A stretch of DNA of 64,000 nt, from assembly GCA_034437035.1 (NCBI GenBank), contig DAOTUI010000078.1, positions 13,440-77,439 on the forward strand, read 5' to 3'. Positions 33,325 through 41,735 of this stretch are shown piece after piece. The DNA is from CAKZQX01 sp034437035 (GTDB lineage: Bacteria; Chloroflexota; Chloroflexia; Chloroflexales; Chloroflexaceae). A program made the translations under genes and the position numbers. The notes under the pieces were generated by a model. The model did no database searches. It was not told where the DNA came from and worked only from the letters and a program-made list of their open reading frames with translations. Every line of letters starts with the position of its first letter. Position 1 is the stretch's first letter.

Positions 33325-34236
33325 TCACGCCGCACGGAGTGCCGCCCGCATTATCTCCAACGGCGCGGGTTGCCCCGTCCAGCGGGTAAAGGCCAGCGCG
33401 CCCTGTCGCAGCAGCATCCCCATCCCATCCAGCGGGTGTGCGCCCCGGTCTGCCGCATCCTGGAGCAACCGCGTCGAACGGTAGACCATATCGTAGACCA
33501 GCATGCCGGGGGGCAGCGGCGGGTCGGGCAGCGGCGTCTCGTCGGCATGCCAGCCGAGTGAAGTCGCATTCAGTAGCAGCGCACTGTCGGCCAGGTAATC
33601 CGCCAGATCGAGATCATCCAGCGCCAGCGCAATCAGGCGCGGCGGCGGATAGCGCCAGGCAACCGGCAGGCGACCATCAGGGAATGAATGCGGGGTGGAT
33701 TCCAGGCCCGCTGTGTCGGCCGCTTCCCAGTAGTAGGCCAGGATATCGCCCAGCAGTTCCTCAGCCCGCTCGAGTGTGCGGTTTGCCACCACCAGCCGCG
33801 CCACACCTGCGTTGATCAGCGCATAGGCGGCCGCGCGGGCCGCGCCACTGGCCCCCAGCATTACCACATGCCGGCCCTCCGGGGTAAAGCCGCCCTCCTC
33901 GCGTAGCGCTTCCAGCAGCGCGGGAGCATCGGTATTGGTTCCGACCAGCGTGCCATCGGGCCGCTTGTAGATCGTGTTCACCGCGCCAATCTGGGCGGCC
34001 TCCGCTTCGATGTCGTCAAGCAGCGGAATGATTGCGGTTTTGTGCGGCAGCGTAACATTTGCGCCGACCACTGCCGGCTCCCGCAGTGCTGCCACGCGTG
34101 CCGGCAGTTCAGCGGCGGGGGTATGCCACGCCGCATACCGGGCATCAATTCCCAGGTGGGTCAATGCCGCATTCTGAAAAACGGGCGACCGGCTGTGGGC
34201 CACCGGGTCGCCCAGAAGAACAATTCGTTGGGTCAT
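33325..34236 (-). CDS. aroE: Shikimate dehydrogenase
   Basis: NADPH-dependent reduction of 3-dehydroshikimate in the chorismate pathway; 303 residues. The substrate site reads GDPVAHSRSPVFQNAAL at the N-terminus and GANVTLPHKTAI with the catalytic Lys; GAVNTIYKRPDGTLVGTNTD follows. The cofactor site is VVMLGASGAARAAAYALINA and VANRTLERAEEL. The C-terminal part has DMVYRSTRLL and LDGMGMLLRQGALAF. The ATG at 34236 gives MTQRIVLLGDPVAHS; upstream codons are non-conserved and cover heptamer repeats. The gene is 50 bp downstream of mltG, in the same direction. Confidence 0.93.
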   Translation of the reverse strand: MTQRIVLLGDPVAHSRSPVFQNAALTHLGIDARYAAWHTPAAELPARVAALREPAVVGANVTLPHKTAIIPLLDDIEAEAAQIGAVNTIYKRPDGTLVGTNTDAPALLEALREEGGFTPEGRHVVMLGASGAARAAAYALINAGVARLVVANRTLERAEELLGDILAYYWEAADTAGLESTPHSFPDGRLPVAWRYPPPRLIALALDDLDLADYLADSALLLNATSLGWHADETPLPDPPLPPGMLVYDMVYRSTRLLQDAADRGAHPLDGMGMLLRQGALAFTRWTGQPAPLEIMRAALRAA

Positions 34237-34285
34237 GCTTTGTAGTCCGTAGTCCGTACAAATGACGGACGACCGGGTAAAATAG

Positions 34286-35359
34286 CTACTGGCAGGCTTG
34301 AAAATCGGACTGGTACCGCTGGAACTCCTCAAAGGTTGCGGCAAAGTTGTGTGAACCATCCTTTGCGCAGCTTGCCACAAAGTAGAGATACTCGGCGCTC
34401 TCGTCGGGTTGCGCCGCCGCCGTCAGCGCCGCCAACCCCGGATTGCTGATGGGACCGGGCGGCAGACCGGTGCGCTCGCGGGTGTTGTAGGGATGATCAA
34501 TCTGCAGATCCGCCACCGTCAGATCTTTGCGCCACCAGGTCTCCTCGGCCACGCTATACCCCAGCGCATACTGCACCGTCGGATCCGCCTGGAGCTTGCC
34601 GCCCCCGGTTTCACCGGCATTTTCCGGTTCGAGCCGGTTCCAGAAGACCGCAGCGATCTGGGGCATCTCTTCGACCAGGGCCGCTTCGCGCTGGATAATC
34701 GAGGCCATCGTCACAATCTCGTGAACGGTAACATCCGGCACACGAATATCACGCTCAATACTGTTGTACTGCTCATCAAAGCGATCCAGCATCAACTCGA
34801 CTACCTCTGTCACCGTTGCCGTAGAAGCAATCCGGTAGGTATCCGGGAAGAGATAGCCTTCGAGCGAGGCATCGTCCGGCAGGCTACTGAGCAGAAAATA
34901 GTCATCCTTAAATACGGCACCATTGCGGGCGGTCGCGAGAAAACTCTCCTCGTCAACCAGTTCCAGATCGGCGGCCGCAACCAACCCCGCAACCTCCTCG
35001 ATCCGCAGCCCCTCCGGGATCGTGACCGAGACCTCGTCCACCCGGTTATTTTGCAAGGCAATCAGGATATCGCTGACGGTCATATTGGGCCGCAGCATAT
35101 AGCGTCCCGCCTGCAAATTCTGATCAAGATCTTTGTAGCGCACCAGTGCCGTAAAGAATATCGGCTGCCGGATCAGGCCATTGGTGCGCAACCTGGTTGC
35201 AATTCGGCCGGCTGAGTCGCCCGGCGCAATCTCAATTTCGACCGGCGTATCGCTGACGCTGGCCGGGGTGCGCAATTCGCGCAGAATAATATATCCACCA
35301 CACGAGAGCATTAGCGCAATCATCGCCACGCTCAACATTAAGGCCCGCACATGTCGCAT
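34286..35359 (-). CDS. mltG: Endolytic murein transglycosylase MltG
   Basis: Membrane-bound lytic transglycosylase that cuts nascent peptidoglycan strands; 357 residues. An N-terminal membrane anchor (ALMLSVAMIALMLSCGGYII) is followed by a LysM-like module (IEIAPGDSAGRIATRLRTNG, LQAGRYMLRPNMTVSDILIA). The YceG domain has SLEGYLFPDTYRI, the catalytic Glu225 in MASIIQREA, and LQADPTVQYALG with HPYNTRERTGLPPGPISNPG. The ATG at 35359 follows GGAGGGGAAGTTTTC. A same-strand promoter sits 36 bp upstream. Confidence 0.93.
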   Translation of the reverse strand: MRHVRALMLSVAMIALMLSCGGYIILRELRTPASVSDTPVEIEIAPGDSAGRIATRLRTNGLIRQPIFFTALVRYKDLDQNLQAGRYMLRPNMTVSDILIALQNNRVDEVSVTIPEGLRIEEVAGLVAAADLELVDEESFLATARNGAVFKDDYFLLSSLPDDASLEGYLFPDTYRIASTATVTEVVELMLDRFDEQYNSIERDIRVPDVTVHEIVTMASIIQREAALVEEMPQIAAVFWNRLEPENAGETGGGKLQADPTVQYALGYSVAEETWWRKDLTVADLQIDHPYNTRERTGLPPGPISNPGLAALTAAAQPDESAEYLYFVASCAKDGSHNFAATFEEFQRYQSDFQACQ

Positions 35360-35394
35360 GAAAACTTCCCCTCCGATTATGTCCAATGCTGCGT

Positions 35395-35422
35395 ATTATA
35401 GCACGCACCTGTGTCGTGTCAC
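35395..35422 (-). promoter_or_regulatory. Sigma-70-type promoter of mltG
   Basis: On the minus strand, GTGACA (35422-35417) and TATAAT (35400-35395) are 16 bp apart, and the mltG start codon lies 36 bp further on. Confidence 0.5.
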
Positions 35423-35440
35423 GCAGCAGGCTAATATTTT

Positions 35441-35470
35441 TAGTGAACAGTGAACAGTGAACAGTGAACA
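35441..35470. repeat. Heptamer repeats AGTGAAC
   Basis: Four perfect 7-bp units of AGTGAAC in a row, upstream of mltG and divergent from the TPR gene. Confidence 0.85.
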
Positions 35471-35565
35471 ACGCTGGTTGCGTGCGAATCCACGGGGAGC
35501 GTGGTTGTTCGCTCCTGAACCGTGCCGGGAAATCGGCTATAATACCGGGCAGAGATCGAGGCAAC

Positions 35566-35646
35566 AGACTACGGACTACGGACTTCAGACTTCAGACTTC
35601 AGACTACGGACTTCAGACTACGGACTTCAGACTACGGGATACAGAC
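35566..35646. repeat. Heptamer repeats ACTACGG/ACTTCAG
   Basis: About eleven 7-bp units alternate between ACTACGG and ACTTCAG directly before the start codon of the TPR gene, so the array forms its 5' leader. A TATAAT at 35538-35543 could be the -10 box. Confidence 0.85.
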
Positions 35647-36078
35647 ATGAACAGTTCACCTGAACCGACCTGGTGGCGGCGCTTGCTGGCGCGCTGGTGG
35701 TATGTCTGGGGGCAGAGCCTCTGCTACCGGGGCAACCGCACGGCGGAGCGCAGCTTCTACCGGCATGGCGTCGCCTCGTTTGCCCGCGCTGCCCGATTAT
35801 GGCCGGACTTTGCCCCGGCCTACTACCAGAGCGGTCTGATCCGCGGGCGTGAACTGGGCGAATATCCCGCTGCCGTCGCCGACCTGAGCCGGGCGCTGGA
35901 GTTGCGGCCTGAGTGGCCCGCGCCTTACCTGCAGCGAGGCCTGTTCCACCGCTTCAACGGTGCGCCGGAGGCAGCCCTGGCCGACCTGCAGCGCTATGTT
36001 GAACTGGGAGGCGATCTTTACTGGCGCGGCGAGGCCGAACGCCATATTCGGCAGTTGCAAGAGGAGTTGGAGTCGTAG
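35647..36078 (+). CDS. TPR-repeat protein
   Basis: A 143-residue helical-repeat protein, probably a scaffold for protein contacts. The N-terminus is Trp/Arg-rich (TWWRRLLARWWYVWGQSLCY). Two to three TPR units follow: FARAARLWPDFAPAYYQSGL, ALELRPEWPAPYLQRGLFHR and ALADLQRYVELGGDL. The start ATG (35647) has no clear ribosome binding site because heptamer repeats abut it; the reading frame is open further upstream across the repeats, but that part is not protein-like. Function unknown. Confidence 0.75.
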   Translation: MNSSPEPTWWRRLLARWWYVWGQSLCYRGNRTAERSFYRHGVASFARAARLWPDFAPAYYQSGLIRGRELGEYPAAVADLSRALELRPEWPAPYLQRGLFHRFNGAPEAALADLQRYVELGGDLYWRGEAERHIRQLQEELES

Positions 36079-36101
36079 GTTCAACTGAGCTACAGCAACT
36101 C

Positions 36102-36395
36102 ATGCTGCATCTTTTACAACCAGTGGCGTATCAGGATAGCGAGTATGAGTTCATCTGTGCGGCTCCCAACGAGGAGCTATTTGTTTCTATTTCTGGCCCA
36201 TCGATGTCTATGCGCCGTTATGACTGCCATGCAGGAGCGGATGTGTGGCGTTACGCTTTCCCAACGGCGCAGGTGCGCGCTGAGGTGCAACAGGCAAATA
36301 TGCACGTTAACGCAGTGCTTACCCGGTTCTATCACCAGTGGCAGGAAGATCGGTTTCGCTGGGATGTATCGGTATATGGCACAGATCATGCTATA
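36102..36395 (+). pseudogene. Unidentified ORF fragment before CheB remnant
   Basis: A frame starting MLHLLQPVAYQDSEYEFICA and containing FYHQWQEDRFRWDVSVYGTD looks protein-like but I do not recognise it. Beyond about 36396 its frame is out of register with the CheB-like sequence. It is probably the front part of a gene joined by deletion to the CheB tail. Confidence 0.35.
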
Positions 36396-37041
36396 GATAA
36401 CCCTCGGGCTTCTGGCCGTCAAGCGACACGGTGGGACGGCGATTGTCCAGAACCCGGAGGAGGCACTTTACCCGGATATGCCCCGGAGTGCCTGCCGGTA
36501 TGTCAACGTTGATGCGGTTCTCTCGCTGGGGGAAATCGCAGCAGAATTATCCCGTCTTGCCGACACACCCGTAGTTGAAGAAAGAGGTATGCCGATGACC
36601 GAACGTGATGATCTGGAGGTGCGTATGGCGGGGATGGATCTGGAGGCGCTACAACAGACAGATACATTCGGCCCGGCATCCCCTTTCTCATGCCCCGAAT
36701 GTGGTGGTATGCTCACAGAGTTTTACGATGGCGATCTCCTGCGCTTTCGCTGCCAGATTGGTCACGCCTATTCCCCCCAGAGTCTGCTTGTAAACCAGGG
36801 CGATATGCTGGATCGCGCCCTCGATGCGGCGGTGCGCTCTCTGGAGGAGCGGGCTTTTTTTGCAGACCGGCCGGCGCAGGAGGCTCGCAATGGTAAAGAT
36901 AGTCGGGGTGAGCGGCGCTTCCGCCAGCTCGCACAGGAGGCCGAGGAGCGGAAAGAGCAGATCTGCCGGGTGATTCTGGCGCATAAACGCCAGGTTGATA
37001 CACCCGAGGCGGCCGCCGATACCGACAGCGCAACCGTGTGA
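36396..37041 (+). pseudogene. CheB-type protein, 5'-truncated remnant
   Basis: C-terminal part of a CheB methylesterase-like protein: LLAVKRHGGTAIVQNPEEAL and YPDMPRSACRYVNVDAVLSL match the end of the catalytic domain. A zinc-ribbon-like extension follows (FSCPECGGMLTEFYDGDLLR, CQIGHAYSPQSLL), then a helical tail. The response-regulator part and most of the esterase domain are absent; a TAG lies in frame just upstream. An internal ATG (36478 or 36595) could still allow a short zinc-ribbon protein, so complete loss is not certain. Confidence 0.7.
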
Positions 37042-37077
37042 CGCGTGGGAACAACCATCTACCCCATCACGTCAGGC

Positions 37078-37195
37078 GATCAGATCATACTGCCAGGCCA
37101 GGCTGACAGCCTCAGTACGGCTGGCCGCGCCCAGTTTATTCAGGATGCTGCGCACATGGTATTTGACCGTGGCCTGGCTGATCGATGGGCGCGGC
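37078..37195 (-). pseudogene. LuxR-type HTH C-terminal fragment
   Basis: The minus strand encodes ISQATVKYHVRSILNKLGAA and SRTEAVSLAWQYDLIA, the last two-thirds of a LuxR/GerE helix-turn-helix with its natural end. Upstream of it the frame enters the LysM fragment of the opposite strand, so the receiver part of the gene is gone. Confidence 0.68.
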
Positions 37196-37427
37196 TTTGT
37201 CGAGGCAGCCACGACCCGCGTCATTGCCGATACCATCGCCAATGTGGACATCCCCGCCGCCGGGGGCACGCCAGAGGTGCCGCCTTCGCCGCCGCAACCG
37301 GATGAGCCGGCAAGCGGGGTGGAGTATGTCACCCAAGCCGGGGATACGCTCTGGAGCATTGCCGAGCGGTTTTATGGCGACGGCACACGCCGGCACAAGA
37401 TCTACGCGGTGCCACGTAAGTCGTGTC
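37180..37427 (+). pseudogene. LysM-domain protein fragment
   Basis: The + strand reads GFVEAATTRVIADTIANVDI, a Pro-rich linker, then YVTQAGDTLWSIAERFYGDG and TRRHKIYA, a LysM peptidoglycan-binding module. The frame has no start and breaks into the sequence TACGCGGTGCCACGTAAGTC, which looks like two joined ends of a TACGCGGT element. Both ends of the gene are lost. Confidence 0.65.
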
Positions 37428-37440
37428 ATTTGCAGGAATG

Positions 37441-38601
37441 TTATGCCGGCGCCCCCCCGCCATAATCAGGATGGATCAGCACCATATCATCCCGATGCAC
37501 CACCTCCGGGCCATAGTCATAGCCCAGTACCTCACTAATCTGCGGGGAGCGCAATCCCTTGATCAGATCAAGCTCGGCGGCGCGGTAGTGCGTCAGGCCG
37601 CGGGCAATCTCGCGCCCCGCCTGAGTGTAAATCCGGATGGTCTGCCCCCGGTCGAAGCTGCCCTCGACCGTCACTACCCCGGCGGGCAGCAGGCTCTTGC
37701 CCTGCTGCAGCAGCGCCTGCACCGCGCCCGCGTCGATGACCACCCGGCTGTGGCGCACGGTTTCCGCCAGCAGCCAGCGCTTGCGCGACTCCAGATGAGT
37801 GACGTAGGTCGGGAAGTAGGTACCCATACGTTCCCCCTGCACCACCCGCAGGACCACATCGGGAATACTGCCACTGGTGACCACCACCGCCGTCCCGGAG
37901 CGGGTAGCCAGGTCGGCCGCCTGTACTTTGGTGAGCATGCCGCCGGTGCCCCGGTGGGTGCCGCTGCCGCCGGCAATCTCCAGGATCTGATCGGTAATCT
38001 CCTCGACGGTTTCGATCAGTGCCGCCGCCGGATCATGCCGGGGATCGGCATTGTAGAGCCCGGCAATGTCAGTGAGAATAATCAGCAGATTGGCGTCTAC
38101 CACATTGGCAACCAGCGCCGAGAGCATGTCATTATCGCCCACGCGGATCTCGTGGGTGACAACGGCATCATTTTCGTTGATAATCGGCACAATACCCTGC
38201 TCCAGGCAGTTGAGCAGCGTATTACGTGCATTCAGATAGCGCCGCCGGTCGCGCAGATCATCGCGGGTCAGCAGCGCCTGCGCCACGTTCAGGCCGTAGA
38301 TGTCGAACAGTTGCTCATACTGGTGCATCAGGCGACTCTGCCCGACGGCGGCCAGCGTCTGCTTGAAGGACAGGTAGGCATCCTTGCGCTTCTGACGCGG
38401 GGGAAAATTCAGGCGCTCCCACCCGGCGGCAATCGCGCCCGAGGAGACCAGCAGGATCTGCGTGCCGGCGGCGCGCAGCAGCGCCACCTGTCGCGCCAGG
38501 TCTACCATAAACGGGCGGTTCAGCCGGTCCGTGCCCGCAGTCAAAACGCTGGTACCAACTTTGATGACCAGGCGTGCCGGTGGAGTTGTGTTTAGCATCA
38601 T
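37441..38601 (-). CDS. proB: Glutamate 5-kinase
   Basis: First step of proline synthesis, phosphorylating L-glutamate; 386 residues. The amino-acid-kinase domain shows LVIKVGTSVLTAGTDRLNRP, LLVSSGAIAAGWERL, the segment PIINENDAVVTHEIRVGDND and ILTDIAGLYNADPRHDP, then GTGGMLTKVQAADLATRSGT. The C-terminal PUA domain (residues about 290-370) contains LLPAGVVTVEGSFDRGQTIR. Two adjacent ATGs (38601, 38598) are possible starts. No proA lies beside it. Confidence 0.94.
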   Translation of the reverse strand: MMLNTTPPARLVIKVGTSVLTAGTDRLNRPFMVDLARQVALLRAAGTQILLVSSGAIAAGWERLNFPPRQKRKDAYLSFKQTLAAVGQSRLMHQYEQLFDIYGLNVAQALLTRDDLRDRRRYLNARNTLLNCLEQGIVPIINENDAVVTHEIRVGDNDMLSALVANVVDANLLIILTDIAGLYNADPRHDPAAALIETVEEITDQILEIAGGSGTHRGTGGMLTKVQAADLATRSGTAVVVTSGSIPDVVLRVVQGERMGTYFPTYVTHLESRKRWLLAETVRHSRVVIDAGAVQALLQQGKSLLPAGVVTVEGSFDRGQTIRIYTQAGREIARGLTHYRAAELDLIKGLRSPQISEVLGYDYGPEVVHRDDMVLIHPDYGGGAPA

Positions 38602-38642
38602 CTTTTTGCTTTTGTTACCCTCGCTCGGATTTGTTATTAACC

Positions 38643-38790
38643 CAATGTATGCGATGAGCATTCAAACCGGGCGTTTGATCAAACGGAAGGCAGAATCGCC
38701 TGCGGCAGCATGGTACTTTCTTAACCTTTTCAGGAAAATGTGGCACGTTGTGCCACATTTTCCTGAAAAGGATGTTTCGTTACACCCATG
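38643..38790. repeat. TACGCGGT interspersed element, degenerate copy J
   Basis: The left end is altered (AATGTATGCGATGAGCA). The side hairpin CAAACC-GGGC-GTTTG and the motif ATCGCCTGCGGCAGCATGGTAC are intact in parts. The central hairpin at about 38726-38773 has arms CCTTTTCAGGAAAATGTGGC. No right terminal repeat was found. Confidence 0.72.
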
Positions 38791-38865
38791 CTCCCGCACG
38801 TCATAGCCAGGCTTATTGCTCAATGTTGATACGGCGGCACTACGCGTCTCGTTGTTCTTTGTTCT

Positions 38866-39990
38866 CTACTGCTTTGTTCTCTCCACCACAACTTCACGGC
38901 CGGATTGGGCCGATGCATAGATCGCATCGACCAGGCGCATCAGCGCCACCTCTTCGTCGCCACTGGGGGAAGGCTCCAGATCGTCCAGGATGCAGCGGGC
39001 AAAGTGATCAACCAGGGCGTCATGGCCGGAGGGCAGGGAGATGCGGTTCTGCCGGCGGAAGACGGGGCGGGTGCTGCTCATCACGCCGCCCGGGTCGCTG
39101 TGGAAAGTAACGGTATCGGTAGTGGCATAGTTGGCGACATAGAGATCCGCTCCCGCCTCAGTGCCGTAGAGCGTGAGAAAGTAGTCGTCGCGCCCGGCAC
39201 TGGTGTGTGTGGCCCAGTTGACCTCCAGTTGCAGCGCGCGCCCATCGGCGAAGCGGATTAGCGCCATCAGCATATCTTCCACATCGAATGAGCGCGGCGC
39301 GTTCGGCTGCGTACGCGGGTCGGCCGCCTGCGAGCGTCGGACATAGATTTTGCGCCCGTGGGGGCCAAACTCGGCGAAGGAGACGGCGCTGACGGTTTGC
39401 ACCGCCGGGTAGCCCAGCAACCAGAGTGCCAGATCCAGCATATGCACCCCTAGATCGATCAGGGGACCGCCACCGCTCTGCGCTTTGCAGGTAAACCAGC
39501 TTCCCAGGTTGGGAATGCCGGTGTTGCGCAGCCAGCCGGTTTTGACGGCATACAACCTCCCAAAGCGCCCCTCATCCAGCAGTTGTTTTAACCACTGCGC
39601 ATCGGGGCGGTAGCGGTAGTTAAAACAGACCATCAGCTTGCGGCGATACTCCCGGGCCGCCGCCACGATCTCCGCCGTCGCGTCGCCCGTGATTGCCGGC
39701 GGCTTCTCACACAACACATGCTTGCCCGCCTGCAGCGCCGCGATTGCCACCGGCACATGCAGATCATTCGGCAGCGCAACACTGACCGCGTCAATGTCGG
39801 GTTGCTCCAGCAATTCGCGGTAGTCGCTGTAGCCACGCGTGATCCCATACTGGTGCCGGCGTTCGGCCAGGAGATCGGGGTTAGCATCGCAGATCGCCAC
39901 CGGCACGGTATCCGGGCAGGCATGGTAAGCCTCAACATGCATCCGACCCCAGCCCACACCGATCACCCCGGTGCGCACAAGATTGCTCAC
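38866..39990 (-). CDS. Gfo/Idh/MocA-family NAD(P)-dependent oxidoreductase
   Basis: Sugar or polyol dehydrogenase of 374 residues. The Rossmann motif is VRTGVIGVGWGRMHVEAYHA. The family motif appears as GKHVLCEKPPAI, with the Lys of E-K-P. The C-terminal sheet domain includes GGGPLIDLGVHMLDLALWLL, which carries the Asp and His of the active site. The substrate cannot be inferred and the neighbours do not help. The ATG at 39990 gives MSNLVRTGVIG. Confidence 0.9.
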   Translation of the reverse strand: MSNLVRTGVIGVGWGRMHVEAYHACPDTVPVAICDANPDLLAERRHQYGITRGYSDYRELLEQPDIDAVSVALPNDLHVPVAIAALQAGKHVLCEKPPAITGDATAEIVAAAREYRRKLMVCFNYRYRPDAQWLKQLLDEGRFGRLYAVKTGWLRNTGIPNLGSWFTCKAQSGGGPLIDLGVHMLDLALWLLGYPAVQTVSAVSFAEFGPHGRKIYVRRSQAADPRTQPNAPRSFDVEDMLMALIRFADGRALQLEVNWATHTSAGRDDYFLTLYGTEAGADLYVANYATTDTVTFHSDPGGVMSSTRPVFRRQNRISLPSGHDALVDHFARCILDDLEPSPSGDEEVALMRLVDAIYASAQSGREVVVERTKQ

Positions 39991-40021
39991 AATCCCTTCC
40001 TTTGGTGGTTGGTATTATTCA

Positions 40022-40236
40022 CACAAGTTACGCGGTCGGTTCCAAATCAGGTGTTCATCTGGATGAACGGCCGATTCGCCTCCGGCAGGGTGGAATGGGA
40101 CATTCTTTTTCCGGAACATGTGGCTCGGAGTGCCACATGTTCCGGAAAAAGACAAAACAGTACCATGCTGCCGCAGGGGAAATACGCCGTTATCGCGAGC
40201 AAACGGTCCGTTTGAACGCACACCGCGTAAGTCCTG
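40022..40236. repeat. TACGCGGT interspersed element, copy K1
   Basis: A 215-bp copy from CACAAGTTACGCGGT to ACCGCGTAAGTCCTG. Flanks TTATTCA (40015-40021 and 40237-40243). The central hairpin CTTTTTCCGGAACATGTGGC at 40104-40152 is almost the same as in copies E and N2. Side hairpins GTTCATC-TG-GATGAAC and CAAACGGTCCGTTTG. Confidence 0.9.
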
Positions 40237-40243
40237 TTATTCA

Positions 40244-40460
40244 CACAAGTTACGCGGTCGGTTCCAAATCAAGTGTTCATCTGGAGATGAACGGCCGATT
40301 CGCCTCCGGCAGGGCGGAAGATTCCATACTTTTTCACAAAACATTTGCACAACGTGCAAATGTTTTGTAAAAAAGCCGGATCACGTACAATGCTATCATA
40401 GGCGAGTCTGCCGTTCATCTGGTCAAACGCCTGGCTCATACGCCCACCGCGTAACGCATG
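40244..40460. repeat. TACGCGGT interspersed element, copy K2
   Basis: A 217-bp copy from CACAAGTTACGCGGT to ACCGCGTAACGCATG, flanked again by TTATTCA (40461-40467). Its left arm nearly equals that of K1, but its central hairpin is different (CTTTTTCACAAAACATTTGC, at 40327-40376). Confidence 0.88.
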
Positions 40461-40467
40461 TTATTCA

Positions 40468-40636
40468 CAGAACGTACGCGGTACCGTCTGTTCCGGCCAT
40501 GTGCCGGACCCAAAAGCCGATTTCGCTCGCAGCAGCATGGCGGACGCGCATAATCGCGTCCCTACCCAAACCGCATGGTACTTTGTATCTTTTTCATCGC
40601 GGCATGCCGTGCGGAACGACTCTGCCTACATTCCGG
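40468..40636. repeat. TACGCGGT interspersed element, degenerate copy K3
   Basis: Starts CAGAACGTACGCGGT after the third TTATTCA. A REP palindrome variant (40542-40561) is embedded in it. The right part is divergent. CTATTCA at its end overlaps the stop codon of the PrsW gene. Confidence 0.6.
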
Positions 40637-41665
40637 CTATTCACTCTTCCGGGTGCCTTCGGTCCAGGCCATGCACTCCGCCTGGCCCGGCAGCTCGCCG
40701 GCACCGCTCAGGTCGGTACGTAGCACGATAATCGCACGGCGCAGACGCTCACGCTCATCGTGGTGCTGAAAGCGGTCGCCCACGCGCAGTTGATACTTGC
40801 AGAAGGCCAGTTCAATCATCAGATGATGTAACCGCCGTACCCGCACGTAGCGGAGCAAGCCATGCTGCGCCAGCACACCCAGGTGCGCACGCGTCCGGCG
40901 GAAGGCAAAAAGCACCTCGGCATAGTCGGTTGCACTGATCGTGCCCAGGGTAATCTCCTCGCCCAACTCCTGCTCGATCCAGGTATGCTCGTGGTTCCAG
41001 GCCAACCCGGTAATCGCCAGCAGCGTCAGCACCCCCGACCACTGCACCACCCAGGCAAAAGCCATCCCCAGCAGTTGATAGTTTACCGCAATATTGTGTA
41101 ACCCGTGCAGCAGGATCGCCAGAACCATGCCGGCGCTCAGGGCCACATAGCCCAGCCAGCGCTGTGGCGCATAACGCACCGCCCCCAGCGCCAACCCGAC
41201 GATGCTGGTGAAGAGGGCATGGTTAAAGCCAAAAACAACACTGCGCAACCAGAACTGCCCGTTTAGATCGGTGGGGTCATTCAGGAAGAAAAGCAGGTTC
41301 TCGGTCATGGCGAAGCCAAAGCCGATCAGCGCGCCATAAACAATCCCATCGAGGATGCCGTCAAACTCACGCCGGGCAAACAGAAAGAGGGCAATCAGGG
41401 CCAGCGCCTTGACCGGCTCCTCAACCAGGGGGGCTAAGGCCCAGGTGACGGCGGCCGGGCCAAGGGGCGATTGTGCAGTCGGCGCTTCCAAGAGAATCTC
41501 AAAGAAGATTGCCAGAAGAATCGCCGGCAGCGATCCCCACACGAAAGTCGCCACGAGCAGGTGCAGCGGCTCCTTCTCGTAGCGATCCAGCCACCAGATG
41601 ATCAGGGTGTAGAGGATGGTTGGTACGGCGGCAGCAACAACAGCGATAAGGGTAAATGGCAACAT
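40637..41665 (-). CDS. PrsW-family intramembrane metalloprotease
   Basis: A 342-residue membrane protease of the PrsW/CPBP-like group (PrsW cleaves anti-sigma factors in Bacillus). Motifs in membrane segments: LAPLVEEPVKALALIALFLF (Glu-Glu pair), GALIGFGFAMTENLLFFL, VFGFNHALFTSIVGLALG and LLHGLHNIAVNYQ, which carry the expected metal-binding Glu and His. About eight membrane segments lie in residues 1-225. A soluble C-terminal part (residues 230-342) is rich in Arg and Leu. The ATG at 41665 gives MLPFTLIAVVAAAVPT. Its target protein is unknown. Confidence 0.87.
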   Translation of the reverse strand: MLPFTLIAVVAAAVPTILYTLIIWWLDRYEKEPLHLLVATFVWGSLPAILLAIFFEILLEAPTAQSPLGPAAVTWALAPLVEEPVKALALIALFLFARREFDGILDGIVYGALIGFGFAMTENLLFFLNDPTDLNGQFWLRSVVFGFNHALFTSIVGLALGAVRYAPQRWLGYVALSAGMVLAILLHGLHNIAVNYQLLGMAFAWVVQWSGVLTLLAITGLAWNHEHTWIEQELGEEITLGTISATDYAEVLFAFRRTRAHLGVLAQHGLLRYVRVRRLHHLMIELAFCKYQLRVGDRFQHHDERERLRRAIIVLRTDLSGAGELPGQAECMAWTEGTRKSE

Positions 41666-41675
41666 ACGTTTGTAT

Positions 41676-41735
41676 ATTGCGTACTGCGTACTGTGCAAGT
41701 TAGACCGAATACGCAATACGCAATACACTACGGAT
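41676..41735. repeat. Heptamer repeats (ACTGCGT/AATACGC/TTACGGA type)
   Basis: Units ATTGCGT, ACTGCGT, ACTGTGC and AATACGC, AATACGC, AATACAC, TACGGAT, TTACGGA fill the gap between two genes in the same direction. Confidence 0.75.
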
